A DNA stretch of 48,443 nt from Gordonia rhizosphera NBRC 16068 (GTDB taxonomy: Bacteria; Actinomycetota; Actinomycetes; Mycobacteriales; Mycobacteriaceae): NCBI RefSeq assembly GCF_000298195.1, contig NZ_BAHC01000006.1, forward strand, positions 1 through 48,443. The letters are read 5' to 3'. Position 1 is the first letter of the stretch; the number at the start of each line of letters is the position of its first letter. The position numbers and the translations under genes were made by a program. Shown in pieces: positions 15,725-24,900 of the stretch. Below the pieces are notes generated by a model. It did no database searches. It saw only the letters and a list, made by a program, of their open reading frames with translations, and was not told where the DNA came from.

Positions 15725-16621
15725 CTAGCGAGGCTCGAGCGCGGTGAAGAACTCGGGGTTCACGGTGATGTCCTCGACGACCCGCTCGCGGGTGTCGACA
15801 CCGAGCGCGTTGTCTTTGAGGAGTTGGCACAGCTTGTCGCCGTCGATGAGGTCGATGGGCGGCGCGCCATCACGCTTGGACTCATCCTGGGCGTCTTTGG
15901 TGAACGAGCCGGTCGTGATCAGCAGACCTTTCTCGCCCCGGCCGGCCATGGCACCGCGGAAGTCACGCACCGACGCCGATCCGACGCTGCCCCGGTACCG
16001 CTTGCACTGGAAGTAGACCGGGAAGCTCAGCAGCGACACCTGCAGGACGCCCATGCCGTCGATGCCGCCGTCGCCGCTTTTGCCGGTCACGATCACGCTG
16101 GAGAACCCCGACTCGCGCAGTAGTCGCTTCGCCAGGTTCTCGAAGCCCGCCGGCGACATGGCGAGCAGGACCTCGAGCAACTGGTCCTGCCACTGCACGT
16201 CATCAGCGTCGTGCTCATCGACCGTCGCGGGCTCGGTGCCCGGTGCCGCTGCCGGTGGTGGGGGAGTCTGCTGCTTCGTGCCTTTGTTGTCCCGCACCGC
16301 TTGGATGTAGCCGGCGCGCAACGGCTCGATCTGACTTTCCGGCGTGGCCCTGCCGCGTTCGGTCACGCTCCACACGCCGCGCCTGCTGTTGGTCAGCAGA
16401 CCCATGCCCTTCAGGTATGTTCGCGCCCAGGCGAGTCGATACTTGATCTCCGTGGTCGGGCCGTCCCCGTGCAACACATCCTGCATGTCCCGCGGGTAGT
16501 GCTCGCGCTCGATCACCGCCGCGTCCAGTTCCTCGATGGACGCGGACCCGCCGAGCGCGATGACGGCCTGCAGCGTCGGCCACAGCATGTCTTGGTATAC
16601 GGGCACTTTCACGACGGACAT
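15725..16621 (-). CDS. mrr: Mrr-family Type IV restriction endonuclease
   Basis: 298 aa from ATG 16621 (MSVVKVPVYQDMLWPTLQAV); the frame is open to 16714 but those residues are atypical. Residues 1-92 match the Mrr N-terminal winged-helix domain, including IKYRLAWARTYLKGMGLLTNSRRGVW. After a Pro/Ala linker, residues ~150-275 are the Mrr catalytic PD-(D/E)xK domain: FENLAKRLLRESGFSSVIVTG, GDGGIDG with Asp188, and YFQCKRY with Gln205 and Lys207. The Q-x-K variant is typical of Mrr nucleases, which cut modified (methylated) DNA. No methyltransferase is adjacent, as expected for Type IV. It would be compatible with the Type ISP methylase at 38.7 kb only if that modification is not recognised. Confidence 0.88.
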   Translation of the reverse strand: MSVVKVPVYQDMLWPTLQAVIALGGSASIEELDAAVIEREHYPRDMQDVLHGDGPTTEIKYRLAWARTYLKGMGLLTNSRRGVWSVTERGRATPESQIEPLRAGYIQAVRDNKGTKQQTPPPPAAAPGTEPATVDEHDADDVQWQDQLLEVLLAMSPAGFENLAKRLLRESGFSSVIVTGKSGDGGIDGMGVLQVSLLSFPVYFQCKRYRGSVGSASVRDFRGAMAGRGEKGLLITTGSFTKDAQDESKRDGAPPIDLIDGDKLCQLLKDNALGVDTRERVVEDITVNPEFFTALEPR

Positions 16622-16714
16622 GCCGACCAGCATCTCATCCGCATCCAGCACGGCACGGCGGCTGTCGGGTGACAACCGATGGGGAAGTGGTGAACCCGTT
16701 CGGGGGAGCGTCAT

Positions 16715-17948
16715 GACCCTGGTCGGTGTCGGAGCGCTCGGGCTCGCGGCCCCGTGGGCTAGGGGATGCGCTCCATGCTGGGTCCGACCGGTTCGGCATG
16801 TTCGCTCCCGCCGACGATCGCGCGCAATGACGGCGTACTGGTACCCCGGTGGGTTGACAGAAGCGGAATATCGGTGGGTCGCCGCGGAGTCAGTTTCAGC
16901 CGAAACTCGATGATCCGGCTCTTGCTCGTTCCCTTTTCAGGTGTGCGGTGCGGTGCTCCTCGCTGGGCCAAGCGACGAGCACGATCGCGGCGATGAAAGC
17001 GGCCACGAGGAAGGCGTCACGATGGTCCACCCGACTTGACCGCCGCCATCCGGACACCCCGGTGTCGCAGCGTCTCTGCCGGAATAACGACCGGCAAACC
17101 TGCGGCACTCGTCCTTGGTCCAGAACTCTCCGTTGCCGATCAAAGTCCGGCACCTTATCCTTGCTCTTCTTTGCGAGGTTTACGCTTGGCAATCGCTGCA
17201 CGGAGATCGATATGCGCCGATTCCACTTCCTCGGTGTCCGGGCTCGCTCTCCTCGTATTCCATGACCTTCGGACGGCCTGCTCATTGACTCTCTGTCGCC
17301 TCGACCCGCTCGCCGGCCAGGTCAATGAGCCGCTGGCGGATCTCGGCCATCCGCTGTTGATGGTGATAGTCGCCCCCCACGACTTCGACAGGCGCTTTCG
17401 TTCCACGGCCAGTCACACTCGTTACTCGATCGTCGGTGCCATGTGACCCTAACGGTAGTGCGCGATCGCTGCCCGTAGAGCGGTGGTCGGGAGTCGTCGG
17501 ACGCACCTCGGCTACCTTGGACCAAAGGCAATGCCACTGCGGTAGTACGGGGACTTGTTGGTGTGTGTCGGTGCGACGTATGGATCGGCGTTTCCGCAGG
17601 TAGAATGAGTAAACCCCGGGCGGTTTCCAGGCCGCACCGGGGCTACGGGCCGGGAGGGGACGATCGGCTGCCCTCGTGAACTGCGAGGACCGTCCGTCCC
17701 GTCGGAAGAGCGCGTATACGAAATTGATCCGCTCGACTGTTCCGGCTTGACGTCGACAATAGCACGCCATACGACTGGGCGCCACCACCTCTGCTGCCGA
17801 AGTGGGTCATCAGGATGTTGATGACCCGATGGTGTTCGGGAGCATGTGATTCGTTTGCCCAATTTCGGCTCATGCCAACATATTTTCGACATAATTCAAG
17901 TGTGTGGTGCGAGTCGGAGCGGCCGCTCTAAGACGATCAAGTATCACG
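16715..17948. other. Weakly coding stretch, possible decayed minus-strand genes
   Basis: No complete gene is convincing here. On the minus strand a frame ends at 17282 with APVEVVGGDYHHQQRMAEIR then QRLIDLAGERVEATESQ. Its stop overlaps an ATG (17285) opening a 129-codon frame that finishes with a membrane-like helix (DAFLVAAFIAAIVLVAW, ~16960-17010). A third frame (MIGNGEFWTKDECRRFAG, from 17143) also reads like protein. The plausible pieces lie in different frames, suggesting an old gene broken by small indels. The AT-rich part from 17800 leads to the iteron-like repeats. Confidence 0.35.
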
Positions 17949-17986
17949 TTTGTTGATGATGTGCTATTTGTTTTGTTGACGATGTG
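17949..17986 (+). promoter_or_regulatory. Two iteron-like direct repeats upstream of candidate rep
   Basis: TTTGTTGATGATGTG (17949-17963) and TTTGTTGACGATGTG (17972-17986) differ at one base and start 23 bp apart, about two helical turns. They lie in an AT-rich stretch 80-115 bp before the winged-helix protein gene. The second repeat contains a TTGACG that could be a -35 element, so binding would repress the gene. They may be origin iterons or an operator. Confidence 0.55.
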
Positions 17987-18063
17987 ACACTACCCTTGCG
18001 TATAGACCTATAGAGGACTACATCTATTTCCAGTATACGAGTACATGGATGGGAGGTTGGAAC

Positions 18064-18945
18064 ATGTCAGCAACCGTGGCGTCGGTGGACGAGCGGCTCG
18101 ATCTCGCTCGTACGCTTGCAGAGGAGATCCGCAAGACATCTGGGAGGCGCAGGAGTGCACCGGTCCGATCGACCTTTGTGCGCGATGTTGGGGGACAGAA
18201 GTCGGCGCCGCTGGCCAAGCTGGTGAGTGGCGGTGGTCGAGGCCACGACGTGGCGCTCAAGCTCTACCTGTCGCTGCTGTGGCGCAGCGCTAAGGAGCCG
18301 TTTGCGACTGCCATCCCGGCTCGTCGGTGGGCGGAACTGCTTGCATTGCCCGACCCCAGTGGACGCGGCGCTCGTCGGGTGAGCGATGCAGTCAAGACGT
18401 TGACGAGCCTGCAACTGATCGACAGCACCGCGCAACCCGGTGCCGCCCCTAAGCTCACCTTGCTCCACGAATCCGGCAACGGGGATCCGTACATACCGCC
18501 GCGCGGAGCGGCCGGCGACCGGTACTTCCACGTGCCCGATGACCTCTGGATTACTGGCAGCCTGCAGACCCTGTCTGCTCCGGCGATCGCGATGCTCCTT
18601 GCCGTTCTCGTCGATCAGTCAACACCCGGAGCACCCGTTTGGTGGGCCACCTCGGTGTTCGAGGGCCGCTTCGGACTCTCGCCCGCCACGCGCTCGCGCG
18701 GCACCAAACAACTGGTCGAGGCAAAGCTATTGACGGTGAAACGCAAACCGATTTCGACGTCCCCAACCCGGACATTCACCGCGGACCGCGTTCGAAACGA
18801 GTATTGCGTGACCGGCCCCGCGCTCTACGGCACGACGTCGCCAGAAGTGACCGTTAGACCGAAGAAGAAGCTCACGCGAAAGAAGAAGACACCGGCGGCG
18901 GCAGCCGACACATCTCGCAGGAAACTGACGGCCGCCAAGAAGTAG
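18064..18945 (+). CDS. Winged-helix DNA-binding protein, candidate plasmid replication initiator
   Basis: 293 aa from ATG 18064, which has GGGAGG seven bases upstream (ATG 18049 overlaps that site). Residues ~30-130 contain basic and helical segments (APLAKLVSGGGRGHDVALKLYLSLLWRSAK, AIPARRWAELLALPD, ARRVSDAVKTLTSLQLID) that look like a winged helix. A second such module is at ~150-235 (SAPAIAMLLAVLVDQS, STRSRGTKQLVEAKLL-like). Duplicate winged helices are the plan of many iteron-binding Rep proteins. The C-terminus is a Lys-rich tail (RPKKKLTRKKKTPAAA) of the type that contacts DNA non-specifically. Iteron-like repeats directly upstream support the guess. A plain transcriptional regulator remains possible. 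It would be a second replication function besides the 8.1-kb gene. Confidence 0.6.
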   Translation: MSATVASVDERLDLARTLAEEIRKTSGRRRSAPVRSTFVRDVGGQKSAPLAKLVSGGGRGHDVALKLYLSLLWRSAKEPFATAIPARRWAELLALPDPSGRGARRVSDAVKTLTSLQLIDSTAQPGAAPKLTLLHESGNGDPYIPPRGAAGDRYFHVPDDLWITGSLQTLSAPAIAMLLAVLVDQSTPGAPVWWATSVFEGRFGLSPATRSRGTKQLVEAKLLTVKRKPISTSPTRTFTADRVRNEYCVTGPALYGTTSPEVTVRPKKKLTRKKKTPAAAADTSRRKLTAAKK

Positions 18946-19249
18946 TCTCCCGAACATCCCGTTTTTCGTCTGGTTTACATCAGCCATGATTGAGCGGTCA
19001 TGTGAATCGTGATGAAGCAGAGAGGAATTGCAGGTGTAGGGGCGCGCGTGGATCTGGTCACTGTGTGCAGAAAACCCACAGGGATCGGATCGATCCTCCT
19101 CCCGCTCGCTGTCACCGGACTCGATGACGTCGGCGGTTGCCGGGCACGATGAGCGTCCCCGAACCGAGCACTCAGTGACGACGACTGTTGCGCAGCAACA
19201 TCTAAACATCCCCGCGGCAACGATTACCTGGTTGCGACAGCCAGAGTTC
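18946..19249. other. Intergenic, nothing recognised
   Basis: Plus-strand winged-helix gene and minus-strand HEPN gene converge on this stretch. A near-palindromic GATTGAGCGGTCATGTGAATCG and a GATCGGATCGATC block are visible but no strong terminator hairpin, RNA gene or credible frame. Confidence 0.4.
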
Positions 19250-20044
19250 TCAGACGAAACCCCAACCGATTCGGGGGTCCTGCATCAGGATATCTGCGAC
19301 TGTGGATGACGATTCGAGAAACTGAGCGAGGTCCCTGTCGATCATTCGAGCCAAACGCATGCAGGCTGCCTGACCCTCCTGAGCGGTGCGGCGCACAGGA
19401 GTCGACGTTTCGTCATTGGTGCCCGGGATTGGATAGCCCTTAACCAGGGACTCGTGGTGGGCGATTCGATTGCGCAATACGTGTACTTCGCGAACTTGCT
19501 CGTGGACCCAGGCTCGGTCGAGTTTTGTGCGGTCAGCCGCTCCGGCTTCTCTGTTGGCGCCAGGGAAGGCTCGAATCAACACATCGCGAGTCCAGACTTC
19601 ATCGTGATTCGCGCGGCCGCACGGACCCTCCAGTCCTGTGACACCCCCGACGTCCAGCATCGCGACCCAGGTGCCAAACATGCAGCTTGCAAGTAATCGC
19701 CCGCGAATCTTGCCCTCAGCCATTTGGTAACTGTGGAATTTCGCAGGAAGACGATCCCAAGCCTCCGCGATCTGCCTGTAGCTTCGTTGGTCGAACAAAG
19801 CCGAGCTGAGGCGAAACCAGTTGTCGCCGTGACTTTCAGCGAGCGCGCTATCGAGACTGTTTCGGAGAGCGACCTCGAGGACAGAGATGTCGTGAAAGAA
19901 GGCTGCCGACAGCCGCCGCCCCCACGCGTAGAGTGCGAGGGCCTTTGGTTCGTCGTTGTGCGTCGCTGCAAGGTAGGTAGCCAGGCGTTGCTTTGACACG
20001 TGTTTTGCCTGTAGGCCGGCCGCCGCGACCCCTTCCTTTGACAC
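19250..20044 (-). CDS. Abi-like HEPN-domain protein
   Basis: 264 aa from GTG 20044 (VSKEGVAAAGLQAKHVSKQRLATYL). The open frame reaches 20314, but that extension is unlike coding sequence, and no clear ribosome-binding site marks either start. The sequence has the Abi-like (Abi_2/Swt1 C-terminal) plan: KQRLATYLAATHNDEPKALALYAWGRRLSAAFFHDISVLEVALRNSLD near the N-terminus and VHVLRNRIAHHESL near the C-terminus. The last holds R191-N-x3-H196, the RX4-6H active site of HEPN ribonucleases. Such proteins cleave RNA during abortive infection or act as toxins. No adjacent antitoxin (nucleotidyltransferase) gene is seen, so it may act alone, like Abi proteins. IS debris lies directly upstream. Confidence 0.75.
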   Translation of the reverse strand: MSKEGVAAAGLQAKHVSKQRLATYLAATHNDEPKALALYAWGRRLSAAFFHDISVLEVALRNSLDSALAESHGDNWFRLSSALFDQRSYRQIAEAWDRLPAKFHSYQMAEGKIRGRLLASCMFGTWVAMLDVGGVTGLEGPCGRANHDEVWTRDVLIRAFPGANREAGAADRTKLDRAWVHEQVREVHVLRNRIAHHESLVKGYPIPGTNDETSTPVRRTAQEGQAACMRLARMIDRDLAQFLESSSTVADILMQDPRIGWGFV

Positions 20045-20528
20045 ATCTGGCACGGGTGATACGTTAGTAGACGTATTCCCCCCCACATGAGGCCACCCGC
20101 ACACCGGTTCCGCCGTGGGGGGGTCATTTTTCTCCAGCGGCCGACTGCCGCAAGGGACCACCGCCTGGATGATGTGGTCGCCGACGGTAGTGGGCGAAAA
20201 GTCGGTCGACGACCGCTGCAAGATTCCACGGCGCACTGACCGTGGCGGCGGGCGGCGGGCCGCCGGTTGTCCGTTCTCGTTAATGCTGGCCATCGTGACC
20301 TGCGGAAAGGCCAAGAATTCTGAGAAGAATTCGGTTGCCCGATTCTCAATAGAGTTGGCCTTTTCGCAGGGAGCTGATCCACCTCGACTCCGACGTCATC
20401 GGCTACGGAGATCCGGTAATCGTCCTACTGTTGACCGTCGAACCGCTGCAACACCCGGGTCCGAATCCGTTCCGTTCGCCGGCAACGACCTAAGGTGGTT
20501 TCGCGCTGATCGGCATCTTCCGAACGTA
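20045..20528. other. Non-coding stretch before IS debris
   Basis: Open frames here are antisense or extensions of the HEPN frame. TTAGTAGACGTATT (20063-20076) could be part of the HEPN promoter. Nothing else is recognised. Confidence 0.35.
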
Positions 20529-20608
20529 TGGCCAGCTTTACTGAGACGAAGGGCGCCGCGCCGTAGATGGCCAGATGTAGTGAGAAACTGGCCAACTTCA
20601 TCGAGACC
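20529..20608 (-). repeat. Triple GTCTCA-type repeats, minus orientation
   Basis: Read on the minus strand, GGTCTCGATGAAGTTGGCCA, TTCTCACTACATCTGGCCA and CGTCTCAGTAAAGCTGGCCA occur at 20608-20589, 20586-20568 and 20548-20529. They share (G)TCTCN...TGGCCA. Repeated ~20-bp sites of this kind occur at the ends of IS21-family and similar elements as transposase binding sites. A matching set in the opposite orientation is at 20870-20938. Confidence 0.6.
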
Positions 20609-20683
20609 GAACACCGGTAGGGGGAACCGGGCGGGGCTGGCTGCCAGGCCAGGTTGACAGTAGTGCGAGTTATCGGCGTGGCG

Positions 20684-20836
20684 TGTCCCCCGTAGATCGG
20701 TCCGGTTTTAGAGTCCTGATTGCCCTGGTGGTGAGGGCGTAGAAGGGCGATGAGGAACATGGCAGGACGCAAGCGTCACTCGGCGGAGGACATCGTGCGC
20801 AAGTTGCGGCGGGCGCTCTTGGGAAGGTTTTCGTGA
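20684..20836 (+). pseudogene. IS3-family fragment: left end plus start of OrfA
   Basis: TGTCCCCC at 20684 followed ~75 bp later by ATG 20759 resembles the left end and orfA start of an IS3-family element. The frame reads MAGRKRHSAEDIVRKLRRA, the typical first helix of IS3 OrfA, then breaks into six unrelated codons and stops at 20836. Everything after the first ~20 codons, including OrfB, is missing, so only a left-end scar remains. It is different from the complete IS3 element at 29.9 kb, whose OrfA starts MSRTRRSFTPEFK. Confidence 0.7.
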
Positions 20837-20869
20837 CCGCTGCCCGTCTCGCGCATTCGCACGAGTTCC

Positions 20870-20938
20870 GTCTCAGTTGATGTGGCGGTCTCATTTGATC
20901 TGACGCATCCCGCACCGCGTGTCTCAGTTAAGTTGGCG
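20870..20938 (+). repeat. Triple GTCTCA-type repeats, plus orientation
   Basis: GTCTCAGTTGATGTGGCG (20870-20887), GTCTCATTTGATCTGACG (20888-20905) and GTCTCAGTTAAGTTGGCG (20921-20938). They mirror the set at 20529-20608, so the two sets flank the IS3 fragment like two ends of an element whose body is gone. A related set of three stands at 31168-31227. Confidence 0.65.
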
Positions 20939-21111
20939 CACCTGCATGTTTGTCCACAGATGAACGACAGATGAACGGAGGCCGACCATTTCTCTTTCCG
21001 AACACCGTCGCTATGTCGAGATTCTTTTTTGACGTGGCGGAGGGCAAGCTAGCTATTTGCGATCAGATTTAATGGGTCGGAACACTCACTGTCGGTGGAG
21101 CGGGAGGTGTC

Positions 21112-21948
21112 GTGGCGGAGGTGGTTGGCGTACATGGGATCGCACAGGAACGTTCAACACGGGAAAGGCAGTTCAGGTTGTGGGCTGATTCGTTGGGAAT
21201 GGCGAACGCCTGGCGCAGTGGTCCGATGCCGACGTTGGCGGTAGCGTTTTATGGTTGGCTCTTTCGTGAGGGTTCGCCTTATCTAGGTCCGGACGAGGAG
21301 CCCGAAGATTTAGGCCCCGAAGAAGAAGCCTTCATCGTATCCGCGCTGGAAGAGGGGTTGGGGGAGACGTCGAACGCGGATGTGACCGAGTTGGACGAGA
21401 CCAGGGCGACGCTGGGTCCTCCAGGGATTGTTCCGCCGGCTTTGTTGAGGGGCATGGCCGCAATCGACCGACGATTCGGCGGTGGAACGAGTGTGCTGCG
21501 GGTAGGGGTGCTGCGTCAGGTCTACGCCTACCTACATCGGGAAGGAGCGGGGGAGGTAATCCGCCAGGACGTCCTCTACGAGGTCGGTGCCGACTCTCGG
21601 GTCCTGGTCGGTCACTCGCTGGGCAGCGTGGTGACCTACGACCTGCTGCGCCGAGGCATGGCTCCACAGGTCTCGACGTTGGTGACGTTGGGATCGCCGC
21701 TGGGGTTGGCCACTGTGCGCCGAGCCCTCGAGGCCAAGTTCGCAGGGTCGAACATGGGTGCGGTGCATTGGGTCAACGTGTACGACGACTGGGACGTAGT
21801 CACCGGCGGCAATGGTCTCAAACCACTTGCGCACGAGGACTTCCGTGTCGACAACGGACGTGGCGATCCACATGCGCTCACGCGCTACCTGCGACACGCG
21901 GAGACGGCCACAGCGATCGTGGCGGGCGTCAGTGGTGCGACGTCTTGA
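21112..21948 (+). CDS. Alpha/beta hydrolase (lipase-like) coupled to caspase-NACHT-WD40 gene
   Basis: 278-aa putative serine hydrolase, GTG start with GGGAGG five bases upstream. It begins with a strand and oxyanion-type motif VVGVHGIAQ. The nucleophile elbow VLVGHSLGSVVTYDLL gives Ser169. An acidic loop follows (VNVYDDWDVVTGG, Asp225-228), and His254 lies in GDPHALTRYL. There is no signal peptide. The GHSLGS elbow with 'VTLGSPLG' is seen in lipase/PGAP1-like and acyl-hydrolase families. Its stop overlaps the TTG start of the 1,465-aa caspase-NACHT-WD40 protein (TTGA), so both are made together. This suggests an effector or target of that sensor, for example a membrane-lipid hydrolase released by proteolysis; that role is inference. 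It is not closely related to the 6.8-kb hydrolase. Confidence 0.8.
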   Translation: MAEVVGVHGIAQERSTRERQFRLWADSLGMANAWRSGPMPTLAVAFYGWLFREGSPYLGPDEEPEDLGPEEEAFIVSALEEGLGETSNADVTELDETRATLGPPGIVPPALLRGMAAIDRRFGGGTSVLRVGVLRQVYAYLHREGAGEVIRQDVLYEVGADSRVLVGHSLGSVVTYDLLRRGMAPQVSTLVTLGSPLGLATVRRALEAKFAGSNMGAVHWVNVYDDWDVVTGGNGLKPLAHEDFRVDNGRGDPHALTRYLRHAETATAIVAGVSGATS

Positions 21949-24900
21949 ACGAGAGTGGGGGTCTTAGGCGCCAGCTGGTGACCATCGCCGCACGGGATTA
22001 CCCGGACGAGTCCAAAGAGTTTCCGGGGCGGATCGATAGTCAAGTATCGGTACTGGTTAAGTGGCTGACCGATCCTGCCCTCGGTGAACGGGCATTCGAG
22101 CTTCAGGGTGTTAACCCGGTCACGAGAGACGACATTGACGATTTCGTCCGAAAGACTCGGCTTCGCCACCTCGGCCCTGCGGATGTGGTGGTTGTTTACG
22201 TAACAGGACATGGCCGGGAGGGGCGAGGTGGACAGCATTTCCTGTTGCTCGGCGACACTGATGAGCAACAGATAGGCACAACCGCTTACCGCACGTCGAC
22301 ATTACTCGAGGCGGTGTTGGGCACCGATGCCGAACACGTGCTGGTCATCGTTGACTCCTGCCAGGCGGGCGCCTTGGATGCCGAATGGGCAGTCCTGCGC
22401 AAGAATCTTCCCCAGGCTCGTCGTAAGCTGTCGACCTTGGGGGTGCTGGCGAGCGCGGACTTCGACAAGAGCCCGCGGGTCGGAGAGTTCACGACGCTGA
22501 TGAGCCTGGTGCACGACCGCCTGCGCGGACCTGCCCAGATCGTCAAACCGTTCCTGACCTTCGCGGATTTGGTGACCGAGATCGGCGCCGTCCTCCGTAC
22601 CGACGGTGGTCGCGCCTTGGAAGAGCCGCTGTGGGTGTGGTTGCCGGGTCTATTCGAGCAGAGCCAGTGTCTTCCGAACCCGGGATACCAGCGTCAGATC
22701 GCGCTCGTCGAATCGCCCCTCGAACAGGTTGCGGTCACGGCTTCGGAACTGGATGACTACTGGGTGTCGAGGGCCAGTGGCCGCGTCGGACCCGACGACG
22801 ATGCTTGGCACTTTGCGGGGCGTAAGGACCTGAATACGTCGGTGATGTCATTTCTGCGATCTGATGACCAAGTGTTGGTGATCACCGGCGTCGCTGGGTC
22901 TGGAAAATCCGCAGTACTCGCCCGGGCAGTCACGCTGTCTGATCCCGACTTCGTCACGGCGCATCCCGACATTGTCGACGGTGTCGATCCGGCCACGAGA
23001 CCTCCAACAGGCACCATTAATGCGGCAATCCTGGCTCGCGGCAAGAGTTCTACCCACATTCTCACCGACGTGGTCGTCGCACTCGGTGGCAGCGTGGGCG
23101 CCGGCACGGACCGAGCGCTGGAGATCCTACGCGAGCTGGTGACGGCGTCAGGTGTGGAGCGGACCGTGGTAATCGACGGTCTGGACGAGGCGCTGCACCC
23201 AGATCGGCTCGTCACCGATGTCCTCGCCCCTCTGATCAGTCTGCGACACCCGCACACGAGGATGCCGTTGGTGCGGCTTGTTCTCGGGTTGCGTAGCGCC
23301 AAGCCGACGCCGGATGCGGCCTTGGCCGGGGACATCGGGCACGCGTTGCTCGACCAACTCCGCCGCGCGACGGACTTGGTGCCCGTTCGGGTGGAGCGCA
23401 CCGACGAAGAACCGTCGGTGTCCACCGATATCGAAGCATATGTGACGGCGCTGCTGCGGCGCGAAGGCCCGTACACCCACGCCGACACTGCGGTGGTCGC
23501 AGCGGCGGCAGCCACGGTGGCCAAAAGGGTGGCGCCGTCGTTTCTCGACGCCCGGCTGGCCGGGCAACGACTCCGCGCCGCCAGTACTCACCAGGACCTG
23601 CACGACCCGGCGTGGTTAGGCACCCTCGCCGAGGGGACGGTAGCACTGTTTCGGGACGATCTGGCAGACGTCGCCACGGCGGCCGACCGTTCGGTGATGG
23701 AGATCCTCGCGGTGTTGAGAGCGGCAGCGTTCGGATTGGGGCGAGGGTTGTCGTGGTCACAGGTGTGGGCCGCAGTCGCCGAGGCCATCCTGGGCCGCGC
23801 GGTCCTCGATGTGGACACGCTTATCGCCGCCGTTCTTGCCAGTCGGCTGAGTGGGTACCTTTCCCAGGATGTTGAGGACGGGCGCGTGGTGCATCGGCCC
23901 AGCCACGAGCGCATTGCTGAGACGCTCCGCGATGAAGCCGAAACCCTGCTCGCGACAGCCTCCGATGCGTTCCTCGCGGCGGATCATTTGCGCCTAAGCG
24001 AGGATGCGGTGCATGTGCACCGGCGCATCACGGTCGCACTTTCTGGTCTAGGGGGGGCGATTCCGCCGCATCCGTACGTGCGTCGGTACCTTGTCGAGCA
24101 CGCCGCCCGGGGCGGTGTGCTCGACGACGACCACATACCGCCGGAGTTCCTGCCATGGGAGTTGGGGTCGCGCGTGCGGGGTCTGCTCGGACTGCCGCCT
24201 CCACCGGAGCTCGCGAACGGGCCACTCACGGTGTGGGCGCGAGTCGAGCCGTTTCTGCACGACGCGGACCCAATGACGCGCCGTATCAGCCACGTGTTTG
24301 CCTGCGAGGCAGCAAAGTTGGAGACACACGAAATTGCCGTGGGCCTGCCGTTGCGACCTCTCTGGGCACACTGGCGTCTCCCCCGTGGGAACATACTGGA
24401 TGCGGCCACTGCTCGGCCAGTGTTGTGCACGGTCACCCTTCGCAGTGGGCGCGTCCTCCTCGCCATTGGTGGCTCTGACGCTGTTCGCATGTGGGACCCG
24501 CAATCCGGAACTCCTACCGGTCATCCGATGCCGATCAAAGGCGTGTCAGCAATGGCGGTCGTACGTTCGCCGGATGGGCGGGTACTGCTGGCCGCTGTCT
24601 GCGGTCGCCACGGCATTTCCATATGGGACGCTGAGACCAGTCAGCGGGTGCGCACTCTACAGTCTGAAACTCATTCGATGGCGGTCGCGGTACCCACGTC
24701 AGAGGGGCGGACACTGCTGGCCACCGCCAGCTATCGCGCGATATCGATGTGGGATCCGGCAACCGGACAACTGATTTGGGAATTCGACACCAGAATCGAC
24801 TTCGGAGGGTTGAGCGGGGCGCTGGCAGGAGTCGGTGCGCCGGAGGGGCAGATGCTGTTCATAGAGGCACTGGCGGCAGTCCCCGCGCCGGATGGGCGAA

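Noticed and set aside
20045..20314. N-terminal extension of the HEPN protein
   Set aside because: Composition is unlike the rest and Abi-type homology begins after residue 90; a start near 20044 fits family length.
21768..21944. Extension of the caspase-NACHT frame upstream of 21945
   Set aside because: It overlaps the hydrolase gene and is Arg/Ser-rich shadow sequence; TTG 21945 at the overlap is a better start.
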